From Aminobacter carboxidus (GTDB lineage Bacteria > Pseudomonadota > Alphaproteobacteria > Rhizobiales > Rhizobiaceae), in the NCBI RefSeq assembly GCF_014863355.1, contig NZ_JACZEP010000001.1, positions 310,001 through 374,000 of the forward strand: DNA of 64,000 bases. Direction: 5' to 3'. A program made the translations under genes and the position numbers. The notes under the pieces were generated by a model. The model had not been told where the DNA came from. It made no database searches and was given only the letters and a program-made list of their open reading frames with translations. How positions within the stretch are numbered: position 1 is the first letter of the stretch; each line of letters opens with the position of its first letter. Below are positions 48,627 through 58,890 of this stretch, piece by piece.

Positions 48627-49364
48627 ATGCGCATGCTCGGCAGGTTTTTGGTTGGCGTCGGTCTCGCGGCGCTGGTGAGCTCTTCAGCCTCGGCGGCACT
48701 TCTCGAGCCCCGATTGCATCTCAGGCCCTCCACCGAAGCACCCCCGCGCGTGGCAGTGACACTCGACGCTTGCGGCGGCAAGACCGACGCCCGCATACTC
48801 TCTGCACTCGTCGACAACAAGATACCGGCGACGATCTTCGTCACCGGCAAGTGGCTGAAGCGCAACGCCGAGGCGCTCGCCATCATGAGGGCGCATCCCG
48901 ACCTGTTCGAACTGGAAAATCATGGCGCCGAGCATGTCCCGGCGGTCGACACGCCGCGCAGCATCTACGGGCTGAAAAGTGCGGGCAGTATCGAGGCGGT
49001 GCAGGCCGAGGTGGTGGCTGGAGCGTTGGCGTTGACCGATCGTGGCGAGCCGGCACCGAAATGGTTTCGCGGCGCGACCGCGCAATACAGCCAGTCGTCG
49101 ATTGCCTTGATCCGTAGCCTCGGCTTCAGGATTGCCGGCTATTCGATCAATGGCGATGGCGGCTCGCTACTCGGCGCGCGCGAGACCGAACGGCGTGTTT
49201 CCTCAGCCAAGGATGGCGACGTCATCATCGCGCACATCAACCAGCCCACCCACGCCGCCGGTGGCGGGCTGGTCAAAGGGCTGCTGGTACTCAAGGCAAA
49301 GGGCTACGCCTTCGTGCGGCTGGACGATGTCGAAGATGACGGCACGGACGACACGACGAACTGA
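48627..49364 (+). CDS. Exported polysaccharide deacetylase-like protein
   Basis: A 245-residue NodB-homology protein with a signal peptide (about 1-23, ending SSSASA). The metal-binding and catalytic segments are VAVTLDACGGKTDARIL, NHGAEH and a C-terminal IIAHINQPTHAAGGG, as in carbohydrate esterase 4 enzymes. A role in deacetylating cell-wall or capsule sugars is likely; substrate unknown. ATG 48627 has GGAAA five bases upstream. It is convergent with the acidic hypothetical gene, 18 bp apart. Confidence 0.82.
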   Translation: MRMLGRFLVGVGLAALVSSSASAALLEPRLHLRPSTEAPPRVAVTLDACGGKTDARILSALVDNKIPATIFVTGKWLKRNAEALAIMRAHPDLFELENHGAEHVPAVDTPRSIYGLKSAGSIEAVQAEVVAGALALTDRGEPAPKWFRGATAQYSQSSIALIRSLGFRIAGYSINGDGGSLLGARETERRVSSAKDGDVIIAHINQPTHAAGGGLVKGLLVLKAKGYAFVRLDDVEDDGTDDTTN

Positions 49365-49382
49365 TGCTGCCGTGTCGCAGCT

Positions 49383-50081
49383 TCAGGCCGCGGCGCGGAA
49401 GGCCTCGACCACGCCGACATAGGCTTCGGCGAGTTTGGCCAACGGGCTGTTGCTGCGGCTGGCCGATTCGACCTTGAGCTTGCCACCGGTGACAGGCAGC
49501 GAGAGCAGCAGGAACTGACGCCTGGCACCGTCGCCGATGGATGCGGCGGCGACATGCCTGTCCTCGCCAGCCTCGTCGAGACGCATCTTGAAAAGCAGGA
49601 TACCGCCTACAGCCTCGAGCGCATCGTCGACCATGTGGGCGAACTCGGAATCCGAGACGCTGCCTGGAGCAATGGAGGGCGCCGCAATCGTGGCGGCGGC
49701 AGTTTCCTCTATGGCCGGCGCTTCGGCCGTCAGCTCTTCGGGCGCAAGCACCAGGGTGGCACCATCGTCTGCCGATGGCACTTCGGCATCACGCGAAGTG
49801 TCGGTCGCCACCACAGCTGTGGCAGCTTCTGCCTCCGCAGCCGCGTCAGGTCCGTCGGACAACTCGTCGGCGGAAAGCTCGACATCGACGGTCTCTTCAG
49901 CGACAGGCTCGGATGCGGCCACGACTACGGTTTCATCGGTGTCGGAAACGTCGGTGGTGTCGCCAGTCGACTCGTCTTCGGCCGCGATCAGGTCCTGCTC
50001 GACCGTTTCAGCCTCCGGCTCCTGCGATGACGCTTCGTGCTGCGGCAGGGCTTCGTCCTCCGCGCGGGGATGCGTATCCAT
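49383..50081 (-). CDS. Hypothetical acidic protein with conserved C-terminal domain
   Basis: A 232-residue protein not recognised. Residues 1 to about 145 are low complexity, rich in Ala, Glu, Asp and Thr, strongly acidic and probably disordered. The last ~85 residues look folded: HMVDDALEAVGGILLFKMRL ... FLLLSLPVTGGKLKV ... LAKLAEAYVGVVEAFRAA. No signal peptide or membrane segment. ATG 50081 has GAGGG 5 nt upstream; GTG 50093 is an alternative. It is divergent from an acyl-CoA synthetase gene. Function unknown. Confidence 0.65.
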   Translation of the reverse strand: MDTHPRAEDEALPQHEASSQEPEAETVEQDLIAAEDESTGDTTDVSDTDETVVVAASEPVAEETVDVELSADELSDGPDAAAEAEAATAVVATDTSRDAEVPSADDGATLVLAPEELTAEAPAIEETAAATIAAPSIAPGSVSDSEFAHMVDDALEAVGGILLFKMRLDEAGEDRHVAAASIGDGARRQFLLLSLPVTGGKLKVESASRSNSPLAKLAEAYVGVVEAFRAAA

Positions 50082-50250
50082 GTGATCCCTCACAATATCT
50101 TACCAATCCCGCCAGCCGGTAACAAAGGTTAACCGGGACCGTGGCCGCAATATGGCCGTTGGCATTTTGCCGGCTTGGCTTCCCCTGGGTCAGGCTGGAC
50201 AATCCCTGCATTGCGCCCAAAATGACCTGACAAGATCTGGGAGGATCCAC

Positions 50251-51888
50251 ATGCTCGGACTGATGCAGGAGTGGCCGCTGCTGTGCCACAAGATCATTGA
50301 CCATGCCGCTCGGCAGCATCCGAACCGGGAGATCGTGTCGCGGTCGATCGAGGGGCCTATAGTCCGCACCAACTATCTCGAGTTGCGCACACGCTCGCTC
50401 CAGGTAGCCCAGCGGCTCGAGCGCGACGGCTACAAGCTCGGCGATCGCATCGCCACGCTTGCCTGGAACTCAGCGCGCCACATGGAGGCCTGGTACGGCA
50501 CCATGGGCATGGGTGCTGTCTACCACACGCTCAATCCACGCCTTTTCCCCGAGCAGCTCGTCTGGATCATGAACCACGCGCAGGACCAGGCGCTGTTCGT
50601 CGACCTGACCTTCATGCCACTGGTCGAAAAGATCGCGCCGCTGGTGCCTTCGCTCAAGTGCATCATCGTCTTGACCGATGCCGCGCACTTGCCGCCGACG
50701 GCACTGCCGAATGTCGTCGCCTACGAAGAGTGGCTGGCGGAGGCCGACGGTGACTACGCCTGGAAAGCGCTCGCCGAAGATGCCGCAGCCGGCATGTGCT
50801 ACACTTCTGGCACCACAGGCGACCCCAAAGGTGTCGTCTACAGTCACCGCTCCAACGTGCTCCATGCGATGATCGCGGTGATGCCAGACGCCATGGGCAT
50901 TTCGGTGCGTGATGTCGTCCTGCCTGTCGTGCCGATGTTCCACGCCAATGCCTGGGGGCTTGCGCAAAGCGTGCCGATGGTGGGCGCCAAGCTGGTCATG
51001 CCAGGTGGCAAGATGGATGGCGCGTCGATCTACGAACTGCTCGATAGCGAACGTGTCACCTTCACCGCGGCCGTGCCGACCGTCTGGCTGATGTTGCTGC
51101 AGCACCTGGAGGAAACCGGCAAGAACCTGCCGCATCTCAACAAGGTGGTGATCGGCGGATCGGCCTGCCCGCGGATGGTGACGGAGAAGTTCGAGCGCAA
51201 CTATGGTGTCGAGGTCATTCATGCCTGGGGCATGACGGAAATGTCGCCGCTCGGCACGTTGTGCACCATCAAGCCCGAATATGACGACCTCGAGGGCGAC
51301 GCCCGACTGAACATCCAGCAGAAGCAGGGCTACACGCCGTTCGGCGTCGAGATGAAGATTACCGACGACGACAACAAGGAGCTGCCCTGGGATGGCAAGA
51401 CGTTTGGCCGCCTCAAGGTGCGCGGCCCGGCGGTGTCGGGTTCGTATTTCGGCGGCGCCAGCGCCGAGCAGTTCGATGACGACGAGTGGTTCGACACCGG
51501 CGATGTCGCCCATGTCGACGAACATGGCTACATGCAGATCACCGACCGTTCCAAGGACGTCATCAAGTCGGGCGGCGAGTGGATTTCCTCGATCGAACTC
51601 GAAAACCTGGCGGTCGGACATCCCGATGTCCAGGAAGCGGCGGTGATCGGGGTCAGGCACTCGCGCTGGGAAGAGCGCCCGCTGATGGTGATCGTGCGCA
51701 AGCAAGGCAAGGAGCCCGAAAAGTCCGACATACTGGCGTTCCTTGACGGCAAGGTCGCCAAGTGGTGGATGCCCGACGATATCGCCTTCGTCGACGAGAT
51801 CCCCCATACGGCGACCGGCAAGATCCTGAAGACGGCGCTGCGCGAGAGGTTCAAGGATTATCGCCTGCCGACGGACACGGCCGCGTAA
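50251..51888 (+). CDS. Fatty acid-CoA ligase (AlkK-like)
   Basis: A 545-residue ANL-superfamily ligase of the medium/long-chain type. Motifs: [16 protein letters not shown] (AMP/phosphate loop), WGMTEMSP, the [22 protein letters not shown] hinge shortened to its core [15 protein letters not shown], and catalytic lysine in [10 protein letters not shown]. It activates fatty acids for beta-oxidation or lipid synthesis. ATG 50251 has GGGAGG 6 nt upstream; an earlier in-frame start at 50152 lacks support. It stands alone. Confidence 0.9.
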   Translation: MLGLMQEWPLLCHKIIDHAARQHPNREIVSRSIEGPIVRTNYLELRTRSLQVAQRLERDGYKLGDRIATLAWNSARHMEAWYGTMGMGAVYHTLNPRLFPEQLVWIMNHAQDQALFVDLTFMPLVEKIAPLVPSLKCIIVLTDAAHLPPTALPNVVAYEEWLAEADGDYAWKALAEDAAAGMCYTSGTTGDPKGVVYSHRSNVLHAMIAVMPDAMGISVRDVVLPVVPMFHANAWGLAQSVPMVGAKLVMPGGKMDGASIYELLDSERVTFTAAVPTVWLMLLQHLEETGKNLPHLNKVVIGGSACPRMVTEKFERNYGVEVIHAWGMTEMSPLGTLCTIKPEYDDLEGDARLNIQQKQGYTPFGVEMKITDDDNKELPWDGKTFGRLKVRGPAVSGSYFGGASAEQFDDDEWFDTGDVAHVDEHGYMQITDRSKDVIKSGGEWISSIELENLAVGHPDVQEAAVIGVRHSRWEERPLMVIVRKQGKEPEKSDILAFLDGKVAKWWMPDDIAFVDEIPHTATGKILKTALRERFKDYRLPTDTAA

Positions 51889-52027
51889 GCAACTTCATGT
51901 GCGGGAAGGGGGCACAAGCCGCCTTTCCGCTTCAACCGCCGCAGGAAACCCTCTAGTTTGGCCTGGCAGCGACTTCCGCCGTGGGGACGGCGTGCTGCCA
52001 TGTCTGCTGGGTTGGTAACGGGGTTCC

Positions 52028-52846
52028 ATGGCTGAGATCCAGACGAGATATCATGAACTGCGCACCACGCGTTCGGCGGGGCTGTCGCGCGGCATGGCGT
52101 CGTTTTCGGCAGTTCTGCTGATCACCGCGGTTCTCGGCCATCGCCGCGGCCTGGTCGACACAACGGCCTTTTTCTGGGTGCTCGGCATCGTGGCACTGCT
52201 TGCCGCTTTCGCGTTGCTGCTGTCCGGCTTTGCCTTTTCGCGGCTGTGGAAGTTCGGCGATCGCGGCGGGCACGACCTGACCTTCGGTGCCCTGCTGGGA
52301 TTGGCGGTGCTCGCGCCGTTCGGCTTCGTTGCCTATCAGATCGCCACCTTGCCCATGCTGCGGGACCTCTCGACCGATGTCGACGATCCGCCGGCGCTGA
52401 CTGCAGCGGCCTCGCTGCGCACGCCCGCCATGAACAGGCTGGAAATCCCATCGGTTGGCGAGCGCACCCTGCAGACCCAGTCCTATCCGCTGGTTGCCGG
52501 CCGGCGCTACGACCTGTCGCTCGACCAGGTGCTGCAAAGTGTCTCGACCGTGCTGGCCCGTCAGGGTTGGGAGATCGTGGTGCAGCCGCCGGCCGCCGAC
52601 AAGGCCGCGGGCGAAGTCGACATCGAAGCTGTCGCGCGGACCTTCATCCTCGCCTTGCCCTCCGACGTGGCGATCCGGCTGGTGGATGATGGCGATTCGA
52701 CATTCGTCGACATGCGTTCTGCCTCGCGCTACGGGCGGCACGACCTCGGCGAAAACGCGGGGCGGATTACCGGTTTCCTTGCTGAGCTTGATCAGGAAAT
52801 TGCCAACCAAGCCGGAACCGCGACGACGGCGACGCCCGAGCCGTAG
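52028..52846 (+). CDS. DUF1499 membrane protein
   Basis: A 272-residue protein with two or three membrane helices in the first ~110 residues (FSAVLLITAVLGH, FWVLGIVALLAAFALLL, LLGLAVLAPFGFVAYQIA). The rest is a DUF1499 domain, recognised by FVDMRSASRYGRHDLGENAGRI near the end in core form SASRYGRHDLG. The family function is unknown. Its stop is 1 bp from the convergent MBL hydrolase gene. Confidence 0.85.
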   Translation: MAEIQTRYHELRTTRSAGLSRGMASFSAVLLITAVLGHRRGLVDTTAFFWVLGIVALLAAFALLLSGFAFSRLWKFGDRGGHDLTFGALLGLAVLAPFGFVAYQIATLPMLRDLSTDVDDPPALTAAASLRTPAMNRLEIPSVGERTLQTQSYPLVAGRRYDLSLDQVLQSVSTVLARQGWEIVVQPPAADKAAGEVDIEAVARTFILALPSDVAIRLVDDGDSTFVDMRSASRYGRHDLGENAGRITGFLAELDQEIANQAGTATTATPEP

Positions 52847-52847
52847 C

Positions 52848-53756
52848 TTACGTCGCCGGCGAATAGACGCTGTCGATCGCCGGGGCCTCGTTGCTGACGG
52901 CCTCGCCGCGTCCGACAAGGTCCTCGAGATGGGCGAGCACTGAAAGCCCGGCTGCGCCATAGAGCCTGGGATCGGTGTTGCGGTAGATGGCGCGCACGAT
53001 ATCGGGAATTGACCTGTCGCCTGCCACCAGGCGTTCGAGGATTGCGGCTTCGCGCATCTGGCGGTGGCCTTTCAGGCCGCGCACGAATGCCTGTGGCGAA
53101 ACGACCGGGCCGCCATGGCCGGGCAGATAGGTGCGGTCGTCGCGCGCGATGAGCTTGTCGAGCGACGCCATGTAATCCGACATCGCGCCATCAGGCGGCG
53201 CCACGATTGAAGTCGACCAGGCCATGACATGGTCGGCGGAGAACAGGATGCCGCTGCCTTCAAGCGCGAAGGCGGCATGGTTCGCTGCGTGGCCCGGGGT
53301 CAACACCGCACCCATGCGCCAGCCGTCGCCATCGACGACCTGGCCGTCGGCGATAATGAGGTCAGGCATGAAGTCGGTGTCGCTGCTCGCATCGAGCGGG
53401 GCGACTTCGCCGATGCGTAATGGGCGTGCCGAGCGGTGCGGTCCTTCGGCAACAGTCACCGCACCGGTCAGCGCTTTCAGGCGGGCTGCAAGCGGCGAGT
53501 GGTCACGATGGGTGTGGCTGACGAAAATATGGCTGACCGGACGGCCTGCAATGGCGCGAACAAGCGCTTGGAGATGCGTGTCGTCGTCTGGTCCCGGATC
53601 GAGCACCGCCAGTGTGTCCGTGCCGATGATGTAGCTGTTGGTGCCGTGGAAGGTGAACGCGCTTGGATTGTTGGCGGTAATCCGCACAACGCCGTCAGCG
53701 ACAGCAACAGTCTGGCCGTAGGCGGGGTCGAAGCTTGTGTCGAAATCGAGAGACAT
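52848..53756 (-). CDS. MBL-fold metallohydrolase (LACTB2-like)
   Basis: A 302-residue metallo-beta-lactamase-fold protein. The zinc motif HxHxDH is His81-Thr-His83-Arg-Asp85-His86, with further ligands in TPGHAANHAAF and ADHVMAW. The C-terminal ~70 residues form a small winged-helix domain typical of the LACTB2-type hydrolases. Probably a cytoplasmic hydrolase of RNA or thioester substrates; not defined. Start ATG 53756 (MSLDFDTSF); 78 upstream in-frame codons run into the repeat region and are rejected. Confidence 0.87.
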   Translation of the reverse strand: MSLDFDTSFDPAYGQTVAVADGVVRITANNPSAFTFHGTNSYIIGTDTLAVLDPGPDDDTHLQALVRAIAGRPVSHIFVSHTHRDHSPLAARLKALTGAVTVAEGPHRSARPLRIGEVAPLDASSDTDFMPDLIIADGQVVDGDGWRMGAVLTPGHAANHAAFALEGSGILFSADHVMAWSTSIVAPPDGAMSDYMASLDKLIARDDRTYLPGHGGPVVSPQAFVRGLKGHRQMREAAILERLVAGDRSIPDIVRAIYRNTDPRLYGAAGLSVLAHLEDLVGRGEAVSNEAPAIDSVYSPAT

Positions 53757-53841
53757 GGCCAGCCGATATCTGTGGGTTCGAGATGCCCTGGGCAAATTCG
53801 TTTGCCGCTTAGCATGGAAGACAATATAGGGAAAACCATGA

Positions 53842-53928
53842 CTACAGCGCCGCGCGTCCACGCGCAAAGGACGCTGTAGAGGTTTAGATCGATGCATGAT
53901 CCCTAGCGAAAATCGATCTCGATTTTCG
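53842..53928. repeat. Pair of palindromic intergenic elements
   Basis: First element: an outer stem CTACAGCG/CGCTGTAG (53842-53849 with 53872-53879) encloses an inner stem GCGCGT/ACGCGC (53852-53857 with 53860-53865). Second element: CGAAAATCGA-TC-TCGATTTTCG (53907-53928), a perfect 10-bp dyad. Both resemble, from memory, hairpin repeats scattered between genes in rhizobial genomes. No other copy was noticed in this window. Confidence 0.7.
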
Positions 53929-53977
53929 GGGGGGCATGCAAAGCGTGCCTCGGCGCGCATACCACAAGGGGATTTAC

Positions 53978-54571
53978 ATGGCCGCTGCAACCAGTTCCAC
54001 CGCGCTCATCTCCGCGGCATTGCCTGAAAAGGGCGCGACGCGCCTGGCGACCCAGCTCTTGCTGGCCGTTGCGGGCTCGCTGCTGCTCATCGCTTCGGCC
54101 AAGACCAAGGTCGTGCTCGGACCGGTCGACATGTCGCTGCAGACGCTGGCCGTGCTCGGCATCGGCGCGGCCTATGGCCTGCGACTCGGCGTGGCGACGC
54201 TGCTGCTCTACATGGCGCAGGGCGCCATGGGCTATCCGGTGTTCCAGAGCACGCCTGAAAAGGGCATCGGCCTCGCTTATATGCTTGGCTCGACCGGCGG
54301 CTATCTGCTTGGCTTCGTTGCCATGGCGGCAATCGTCGGCTGGGCCGTCGACCGCGGCTGGGGCCGCAGCATCGTCAAGATGCTTGGCGCGATGCTGGTC
54401 GCTGAAGTCGTGATGATGGCACTCGGTTTCTCCTGGCTCTCGCTGCTGATCGGCGCCGAGAAGTCCTGGCAGTTCGGCGTCGTGCCGTTCATCGTGCCTG
54501 ACCTGATCAAGGTGGCGCTGGCGACAGCAGTCGTTCCGGCCATCTGGGCGCTGCTGCCCAAGAAGGGCTGA
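53978..54571 (+). CDS. bioY: Biotin transporter BioY
   Basis: A 197-residue membrane protein with about six helices, the S-component of biotin ECF transporters. Seen motifs are GPVDMSLQTLAVLGIGAAYG, the MAQGAMGYPVF segment and GLAYMLGSTGGYLLGFVAMA in core form GSTGGYLLGF. Without bioMN neighbours it may act alone, as solitary BioY proteins do. ATG 53978 has AGGGG 6 nt upstream. No BioR-type box (TTATMKATAA) was seen ahead of it. A strong terminator follows. Confidence 0.92.
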   Translation: MAAATSSTALISAALPEKGATRLATQLLLAVAGSLLLIASAKTKVVLGPVDMSLQTLAVLGIGAAYGLRLGVATLLLYMAQGAMGYPVFQSTPEKGIGLAYMLGSTGGYLLGFVAMAAIVGWAVDRGWGRSIVKMLGAMLVAEVVMMALGFSWLSLLIGAEKSWQFGVVPFIVPDLIKVALATAVVPAIWALLPKKG

Positions 54572-54632
54572 TCGCTTCAATCGGGCGGTGGATTTGCCGA
54601 GCGATGGATCTGCTTGGCGATGGATTAATGGG

Positions 54633-54664
54633 CGCCCCGGCCTTAGAAAGGCCGGGGCGTCTTG
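54633..54664 (+). terminator. Terminator of bioY
   Basis: Perfect 12-bp stem CGCCCCGGCCTT / AAGGCCGGGGCG (54633-54644 with 54648-54659), 3-nt loop AGA, followed by TCTT. It separates bioY from the epimerase gene that starts 27 bp later. Confidence 0.85.
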
Positions 54665-54685
54665 CATTTGAAGAGCAGTGAATTC

Positions 54686-55693
54686 ATGACCGTTCTCGTC
54701 ACCGGCACGGCCGGCTTCATCGGTTTCCATGTCGCCAAGCGGCTGCTTGCTGAAGGCTTTGAAGTCGTCGGCTTCGACAGCGTCACCGACTACTACGATA
54801 CGTCATTGAAGCGGGGGCGGCTGGAGATACTCGCTGAACATGGCGATTTCCGCTTCATCCAGGCCGATTTGGCCGATGCGGCCGCGGTCAAATCTGCGTT
54901 CGAATGTCGGCCGGAAACAGTGATCAACCTCGCGGCACAGGCCGGCGTGCGTTATTCGCTCGACAATCCGCAAGCCTATGTCGACGCCAACGTCACCGGC
55001 TTCCTCAACATCCTCGAGAATTGCCGTGCAACGACGCCGAAGCACCTGATCTATGCCTCGTCGAGTTCGGTCTATGGCGGCAACAAGAAGCAGCCCTATT
55101 CGCCACGCGACGGCGTCGACCATCCGGTCAGCCTTTACGCCGCCACCAAGAAGGCCAACGAGCTGATGGCGCACACCTACAGCCATCTGTTTGGCGTGCC
55201 GGCGACCGGCCTGCGCTTCTTCACGGTCTACGGGCCGCTGGGCCGGCCTGACATGGCCTACTACAAGTTCACCCGCGCCATCTTCGCCGGCGAGACCATC
55301 GACATCTACAACAATGGCGATATGTACCGAGACTTCACCTACATCGACGACATCGTCGAAGGCATCGTACGCCTGATCGACCTGCCGCCGAAGGCCGATC
55401 CCGGCTACGACATCGCCGCCGGTGGCGCCTCGGGCAGCTGGGCGCCGCACCGCGTCATGAACATCGGCAATCGCCGCAAGGAGCATCTGATGGAGATGAT
55501 CCGCATTCTCGAGCGCGCGACCGGCCGCGAGGCGGTGAAGAACTTCATGCCGCTGCAGCCGGGCGACGTGCTCAGCACCTGGGCCGACGTCAGCGACCTT
55601 GAAGCACTTATCGGCGAGCTTCCGCACACGCCGATCGAGGACGGGCTTGTCCGCTTCGTCGACTGGTACGGCAGGTACCACCGCGTCCAGTAA
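54686..55693 (+). CDS. NAD-dependent epimerase, likely UDP-glucuronate 4-epimerase
   Basis: A 335-residue extended-SDR protein. The NAD-binding motif is GTAGFIGFHVAK, the catalytic pair is Ser in YASSSSVYGG and Tyr-x3-Lys in YAATKK, and LDNPQAYVDANVTGFLNILE plus FTVYGPLGRPDMAYYKF are typical of UDP-glucuronate/galacturonate 4-epimerases (LpsL-type). The product would feed lipopolysaccharide or exopolysaccharide. ATG 54686 matches the family start; an in-frame TTG at 54662 lies inside the upstream terminator. Confidence 0.87.
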   Translation: MTVLVTGTAGFIGFHVAKRLLAEGFEVVGFDSVTDYYDTSLKRGRLEILAEHGDFRFIQADLADAAAVKSAFECRPETVINLAAQAGVRYSLDNPQAYVDANVTGFLNILENCRATTPKHLIYASSSSVYGGNKKQPYSPRDGVDHPVSLYAATKKANELMAHTYSHLFGVPATGLRFFTVYGPLGRPDMAYYKFTRAIFAGETIDIYNNGDMYRDFTYIDDIVEGIVRLIDLPPKADPGYDIAAGGASGSWAPHRVMNIGNRRKEHLMEMIRILERATGREAVKNFMPLQPGDVLSTWADVSDLEALIGELPHTPIEDGLVRFVDWYGRYHRVQ

Positions 55694-56044
55694 CGAGGCG
55701 ACGGCTCAGGCATATTGACCTCTTGTGGTGATGCTGTCTGCCGCGTCGGAAATGGCGTGGCAGAACGGCACTGTCCATTGTTCGAACCGACCACAGCAGG
55801 CCTCCCTGCCGCCGCCAAAGTGGTGCCTCTTCCCAAGCACAAATTTCGCGTCAAGAGCAGGGGCGTGACCGCGCCATGGAATTGCATTCCAGAAGACGTG
55901 AAAGACGGGCAAAAAACTGACTGTGCTGGCGGCGCATTTTGGTCGTCGGCTGCTTGCGACACAGCTAATTTGTGAGACACTGCAGCCAATCGGTCGTTTC
56001 GGCTCAAAAACCGCGGCCAAGGAACGATTTCCGAAGGCTTTTCA
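55694..56044. other. 351-bp gap before cysD
   Basis: No gene or clear riboswitch is seen. The end contains the cysD ribosome-binding site (GAAGG about 7 nt from the ATG). Short open frames here are not supported by codon use or a ribosome-binding site. Confidence 0.5.
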
Positions 56045-56950
56045 ATGCTTGCCAGATTGACTCACCTGGACCGTCTCGAGGCGGAGGCGATCCACATCTT
56101 CCGTGAGGTCGCCGCCACTTTCACCAAGCCCGTGATGCTCTATTCCGTGGGAAAGGACTCCTCGGTGCTGCTGCATCTGGCAATGAAGGCCTTCTATCCC
56201 GCCAAGCCGCCATTCCCGTTCCTCCATGTCGACACGACGTGGAAGTTCCGCGAAATGATCGAGTTTCGCGACACCATGGCGCGTGAGCTCGGCTTCGACC
56301 TGCTCGTCCACGTCAATCCGGATGGTGTCCGCGACAACATCAATCCGTTCGACCATGGCTCAAACACCCATACCCATGTGATGAAGACCGTTGGCCTGCG
56401 CCAGGCGCTCGACAAATACGGCTTCGACGCAGCCTTCGGCGGCGCCCGCCGCGACGAGGAGAAGTCGCGCGCCAAGGAACGCATCTTCTCCTTTCGCAAC
56501 GCCCAGCATGCCTGGGATCCGAAGAACCAGCGCCCGGAAATGTGGAAGATCTTCAACACCCGCGTCGCCCAGGGTGAATCGATCCGCGTCTTCCCGCTGT
56601 CCAATTGGACCGAGCTCGATATCTGGCAATACATCCTGCAGGAAAACATCCCCATCGTGCCGCTCTATTTCGCCAAGCATCGGCCGGTGGTCGAGCGCGA
56701 CGGCATGCTGATCCTGCGCGATGACGACCGCATGAAGCTCAAGCCGGGCGAGGTGGTGGAAAACAAGCTCGTGCGTTTCCGCACGCTGGGCTGCTACCCG
56801 CTGACTGGTGCCATCGAATCCGACGCCGACAGTCTTGAGGGCATCGTCAGCGAGATGCTGACCGCCCGCACGTCCGAGCGGCAGGGACGCCTCATCGACC
56901 GCGACGAAGCCGGATCGATGGAAAAGAAGAAGCGCGAAGGGTATTTCTGA
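56045..56950 (+). CDS. cysD: Sulfate adenylyltransferase subunit 2
   Basis: A 301-residue ATP-sulfurylase catalytic subunit (also known as NodP). The PP-loop reads [12 protein letters not shown], followed by [20 protein letters not shown] in core VDTTWKF and [18 protein letters not shown] for substrate binding. With CysN it makes adenosine 5'-phosphosulfate from sulfate and ATP. cysNC starts 2 bp after the stop, so they are co-expressed. Confidence 0.95.
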   Translation: MLARLTHLDRLEAEAIHIFREVAATFTKPVMLYSVGKDSSVLLHLAMKAFYPAKPPFPFLHVDTTWKFREMIEFRDTMARELGFDLLVHVNPDGVRDNINPFDHGSNTHTHVMKTVGLRQALDKYGFDAAFGGARRDEEKSRAKERIFSFRNAQHAWDPKNQRPEMWKIFNTRVAQGESIRVFPLSNWTELDIWQYILQENIPIVPLYFAKHRPVVERDGMLILRDDDRMKLKPGEVVENKLVRFRTLGCYPLTGAIESDADSLEGIVSEMLTARTSERQGRLIDRDEAGSMEKKKREGYF

Positions 56951-56952
56951 GA

Positions 56953-58890
56953 ATGCGCCACGCCATGGCCACCAAGATTGAGGCCGCCGAAAGCGTCCGC
57001 GAGTACCTCGCCGGCCAGGAGCAGAAATCGCTCCTGCGCTTTCTGACCTGCGGCTCGGTCGATGACGGCAAGTCGACGCTGATCGGCCGTCTTCTGTCCG
57101 ATACCAAGCAGATCTTCGAGGACCAGCTCGCCGCACTCGAGCGCGACTCGCGCAAGCACGGCACGACGGGCGAGGACGTCGATTTCGCGCTTCTGGTCGA
57201 CGGGCTGGAGGCCGAGCGCGAGCAGGGCATCACCATCGATGTCGCCTACCGTTTCTTCGCCACGCCCAAGCGCAAGTTCATCGTTGCCGACACCCCCGGC
57301 CATGAGCAGTACACCCGCAACATGGCGACTGGCGCCTCGACGGCCGATCTCGCCATTGTTCTTGTCGACGCACGCCAGGGCGTGCTGCGTCAGACGCGGC
57401 GGCATTCGATCATCGCCTCGCTGCTCGGCATCAGGAACATCGTCGTTGCGATCAACAAGATCGACCTGGTCGGCTTCGATCAGGGCGTCTTCGAACGCAT
57501 CACGGCTGAATATGCGACCTTTGCCGAAAGCCTCGGCTTCAAGTCGATCGTGCCGATCCCGATGTCGGCGCGCTTCGGCGACAACGTCACGCGGCGTTCG
57601 GACAAGATGGGCTGGTACTCCGGCCCGACCCTCATCGAGCACCTCGAGACCGTGGTGGTCGAAGAAGAGGCGGTCGCACAGCCGTTCCGCTTCCCGGTGC
57701 AATATGTCAATCGGCCCAATCTGGACTTCCGCGGCTTTGCCGGCACCGTCGCTTCGGGGTCGATCTCGCAGGGCGACGAGGTCATCGTCGCAAAATCGGG
57801 CAAGCCTTCCACGGTCAAGCGCATCGTCGCCCATGGCGGCGATCTGCGCAGCGCGGTCGCTGGCCAGGCGGTCACGCTTGTTCTCGACGACGAAGTCGAG
57901 ATTTCACGCGGCAACGTGCTGGTGACGCCGGATGCCCGTCCGCATGTCGCCGATCAGTTCGCCGCCAATGTCGTCTGGTTCGACGAAGCGGCACTGCTGC
58001 CGGGCCGCTCCTATATCCTGCGCACCGAGACGGACCAGGCGAGCGCAACGGTCACGGACCTCCAGTACCGCGTCAACGTCAACGATTTCGCCCATGAAGC
58101 GGCGAGGGCGCTTGAGATGAACGAGGTCGGCGTTTGCAACATCTCGACCCAGTCGCCGGTGGCGTTCGACAATTTCGCCGACAACCGCACGACCGGCGCC
58201 TTCATTCTGATTGATCGCATCACCAACGCCACCGTTGGTGCCGGCATGATCCTGAACCCACTGCGCCGGGCCGGGAACATTCACTGGCAGTCGCTCGACG
58301 TGACCCGCAAGGCGCGTGCTGAACTGAAGAACCAGCGCCCCTCGGTGCTGTGGTTCACCGGCCTGTCCGGTTCGGGAAAGTCCACCGTCGCCAACATGCT
58401 GGAAAAGAAGCTGCACGCGGCCGGCCGCCACACCTACATCCTCGACGGCGACAACGTTCGCCACGGCCTCAACCGCGACCTCGGCTTTACCGACGAGGAT
58501 CGCGTCGAAAACATCCGTCGCGTGGCCGAAGTCGCCAAGCTGATGGCCGATGCCGGCCTGATCGTCATCGTTTCCTTCATCTCGCCTTTCCGCGCCGAGC
58601 GGCGCATGGCGCGCGAACTGATGGGGCAGGGCGAGTTCGTCGAGGTCTTCGTCGATACGCCTTTCGAGGAATGCGCCAAGCGCGATCCGAAGGGGCTGTA
58701 TGCTCGTGCGCTCGCCGGCGCGATAAAGAACTTCACCGGTGTCGATTCGCCCTATGAAACGCCGGAGAATCCTGAGATTCATCTCCAGACACTCGGCAAG
58801 ACCCCTGAAGAGATGGTCGAGACCGTCGAGACCTGGCTGAATGGGCGAGACATTGCAGAGCATCAATATGACGACGGTGGCGGCATCTGA
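56953..58890 (+). CDS. cysN: Bifunctional sulfate adenylyltransferase GTPase/APS kinase
   Basis: A 645-residue fusion of CysN and CysC (NodQ type). The GTPase P-loop GSVDDGKS is at about 34-41, with [13 protein letters not shown] and NKIDLV following. The translation-factor-like domains end near 445. The APS-kinase domain starts near 455, with P-loop GLSGSGKS at 470-477. GTP hydrolysis drives sulfate activation by CysD, and the kinase makes PAPS. ATG 56953 is used; ATG 56965 is possible. The 3' end overlaps cysQ. Confidence 0.95.
   Translation: MRHAMATKIEAAESVREYLAGQEQKSLLRFLTCGSVDDGKSTLIGRLLSDTKQIFEDQLAALERDSRKHGTTGEDVDFALLVDGLEAEREQGITIDVAYRFFATPKRKFIVADTPGHEQYTRNMATGASTADLAIVLVDARQGVLRQTRRHSIIASLLGIRNIVVAINKIDLVGFDQGVFERITAEYATFAESLGFKSIVPIPMSARFGDNVTRRSDKMGWYSGPTLIEHLETVVVEEEAVAQPFRFPVQYVNRPNLDFRGFAGTVASGSISQGDEVIVAKSGKPSTVKRIVAHGGDLRSAVAGQAVTLVLDDEVEISRGNVLVTPDARPHVADQFAANVVWFDEAALLPGRSYILRTETDQASATVTDLQYRVNVNDFAHEAARALEMNEVGVCNISTQSPVAFDNFADNRTTGAFILIDRITNATVGAGMILNPLRRAGNIHWQSLDVTRKARAELKNQRPSVLWFTGLSGSGKSTVANMLEKKLHAAGRHTYILDGDNVRHGLNRDLGFTDEDRVENIRRVAEVAKLMADAGLIVIVSFISPFRAERRMARELMGQGEFVEVFVDTPFEECAKRDPKGLYARALAGAIKNFTGVDSPYETPENPEIHLQTLGKTPEEMVETVETWLNGRDIAEHQYDDGGGI

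Noticed and set aside
53757-53977. BioR operator before bioY
   Set aside because: No TTATMKATAA-like sequence was found; only the palindromic repeats are present.
55694-56044. SAM or other riboswitch before cysD
   Set aside because: No conserved riboswitch core or matching stems could be recognised; the gap is left unassigned.
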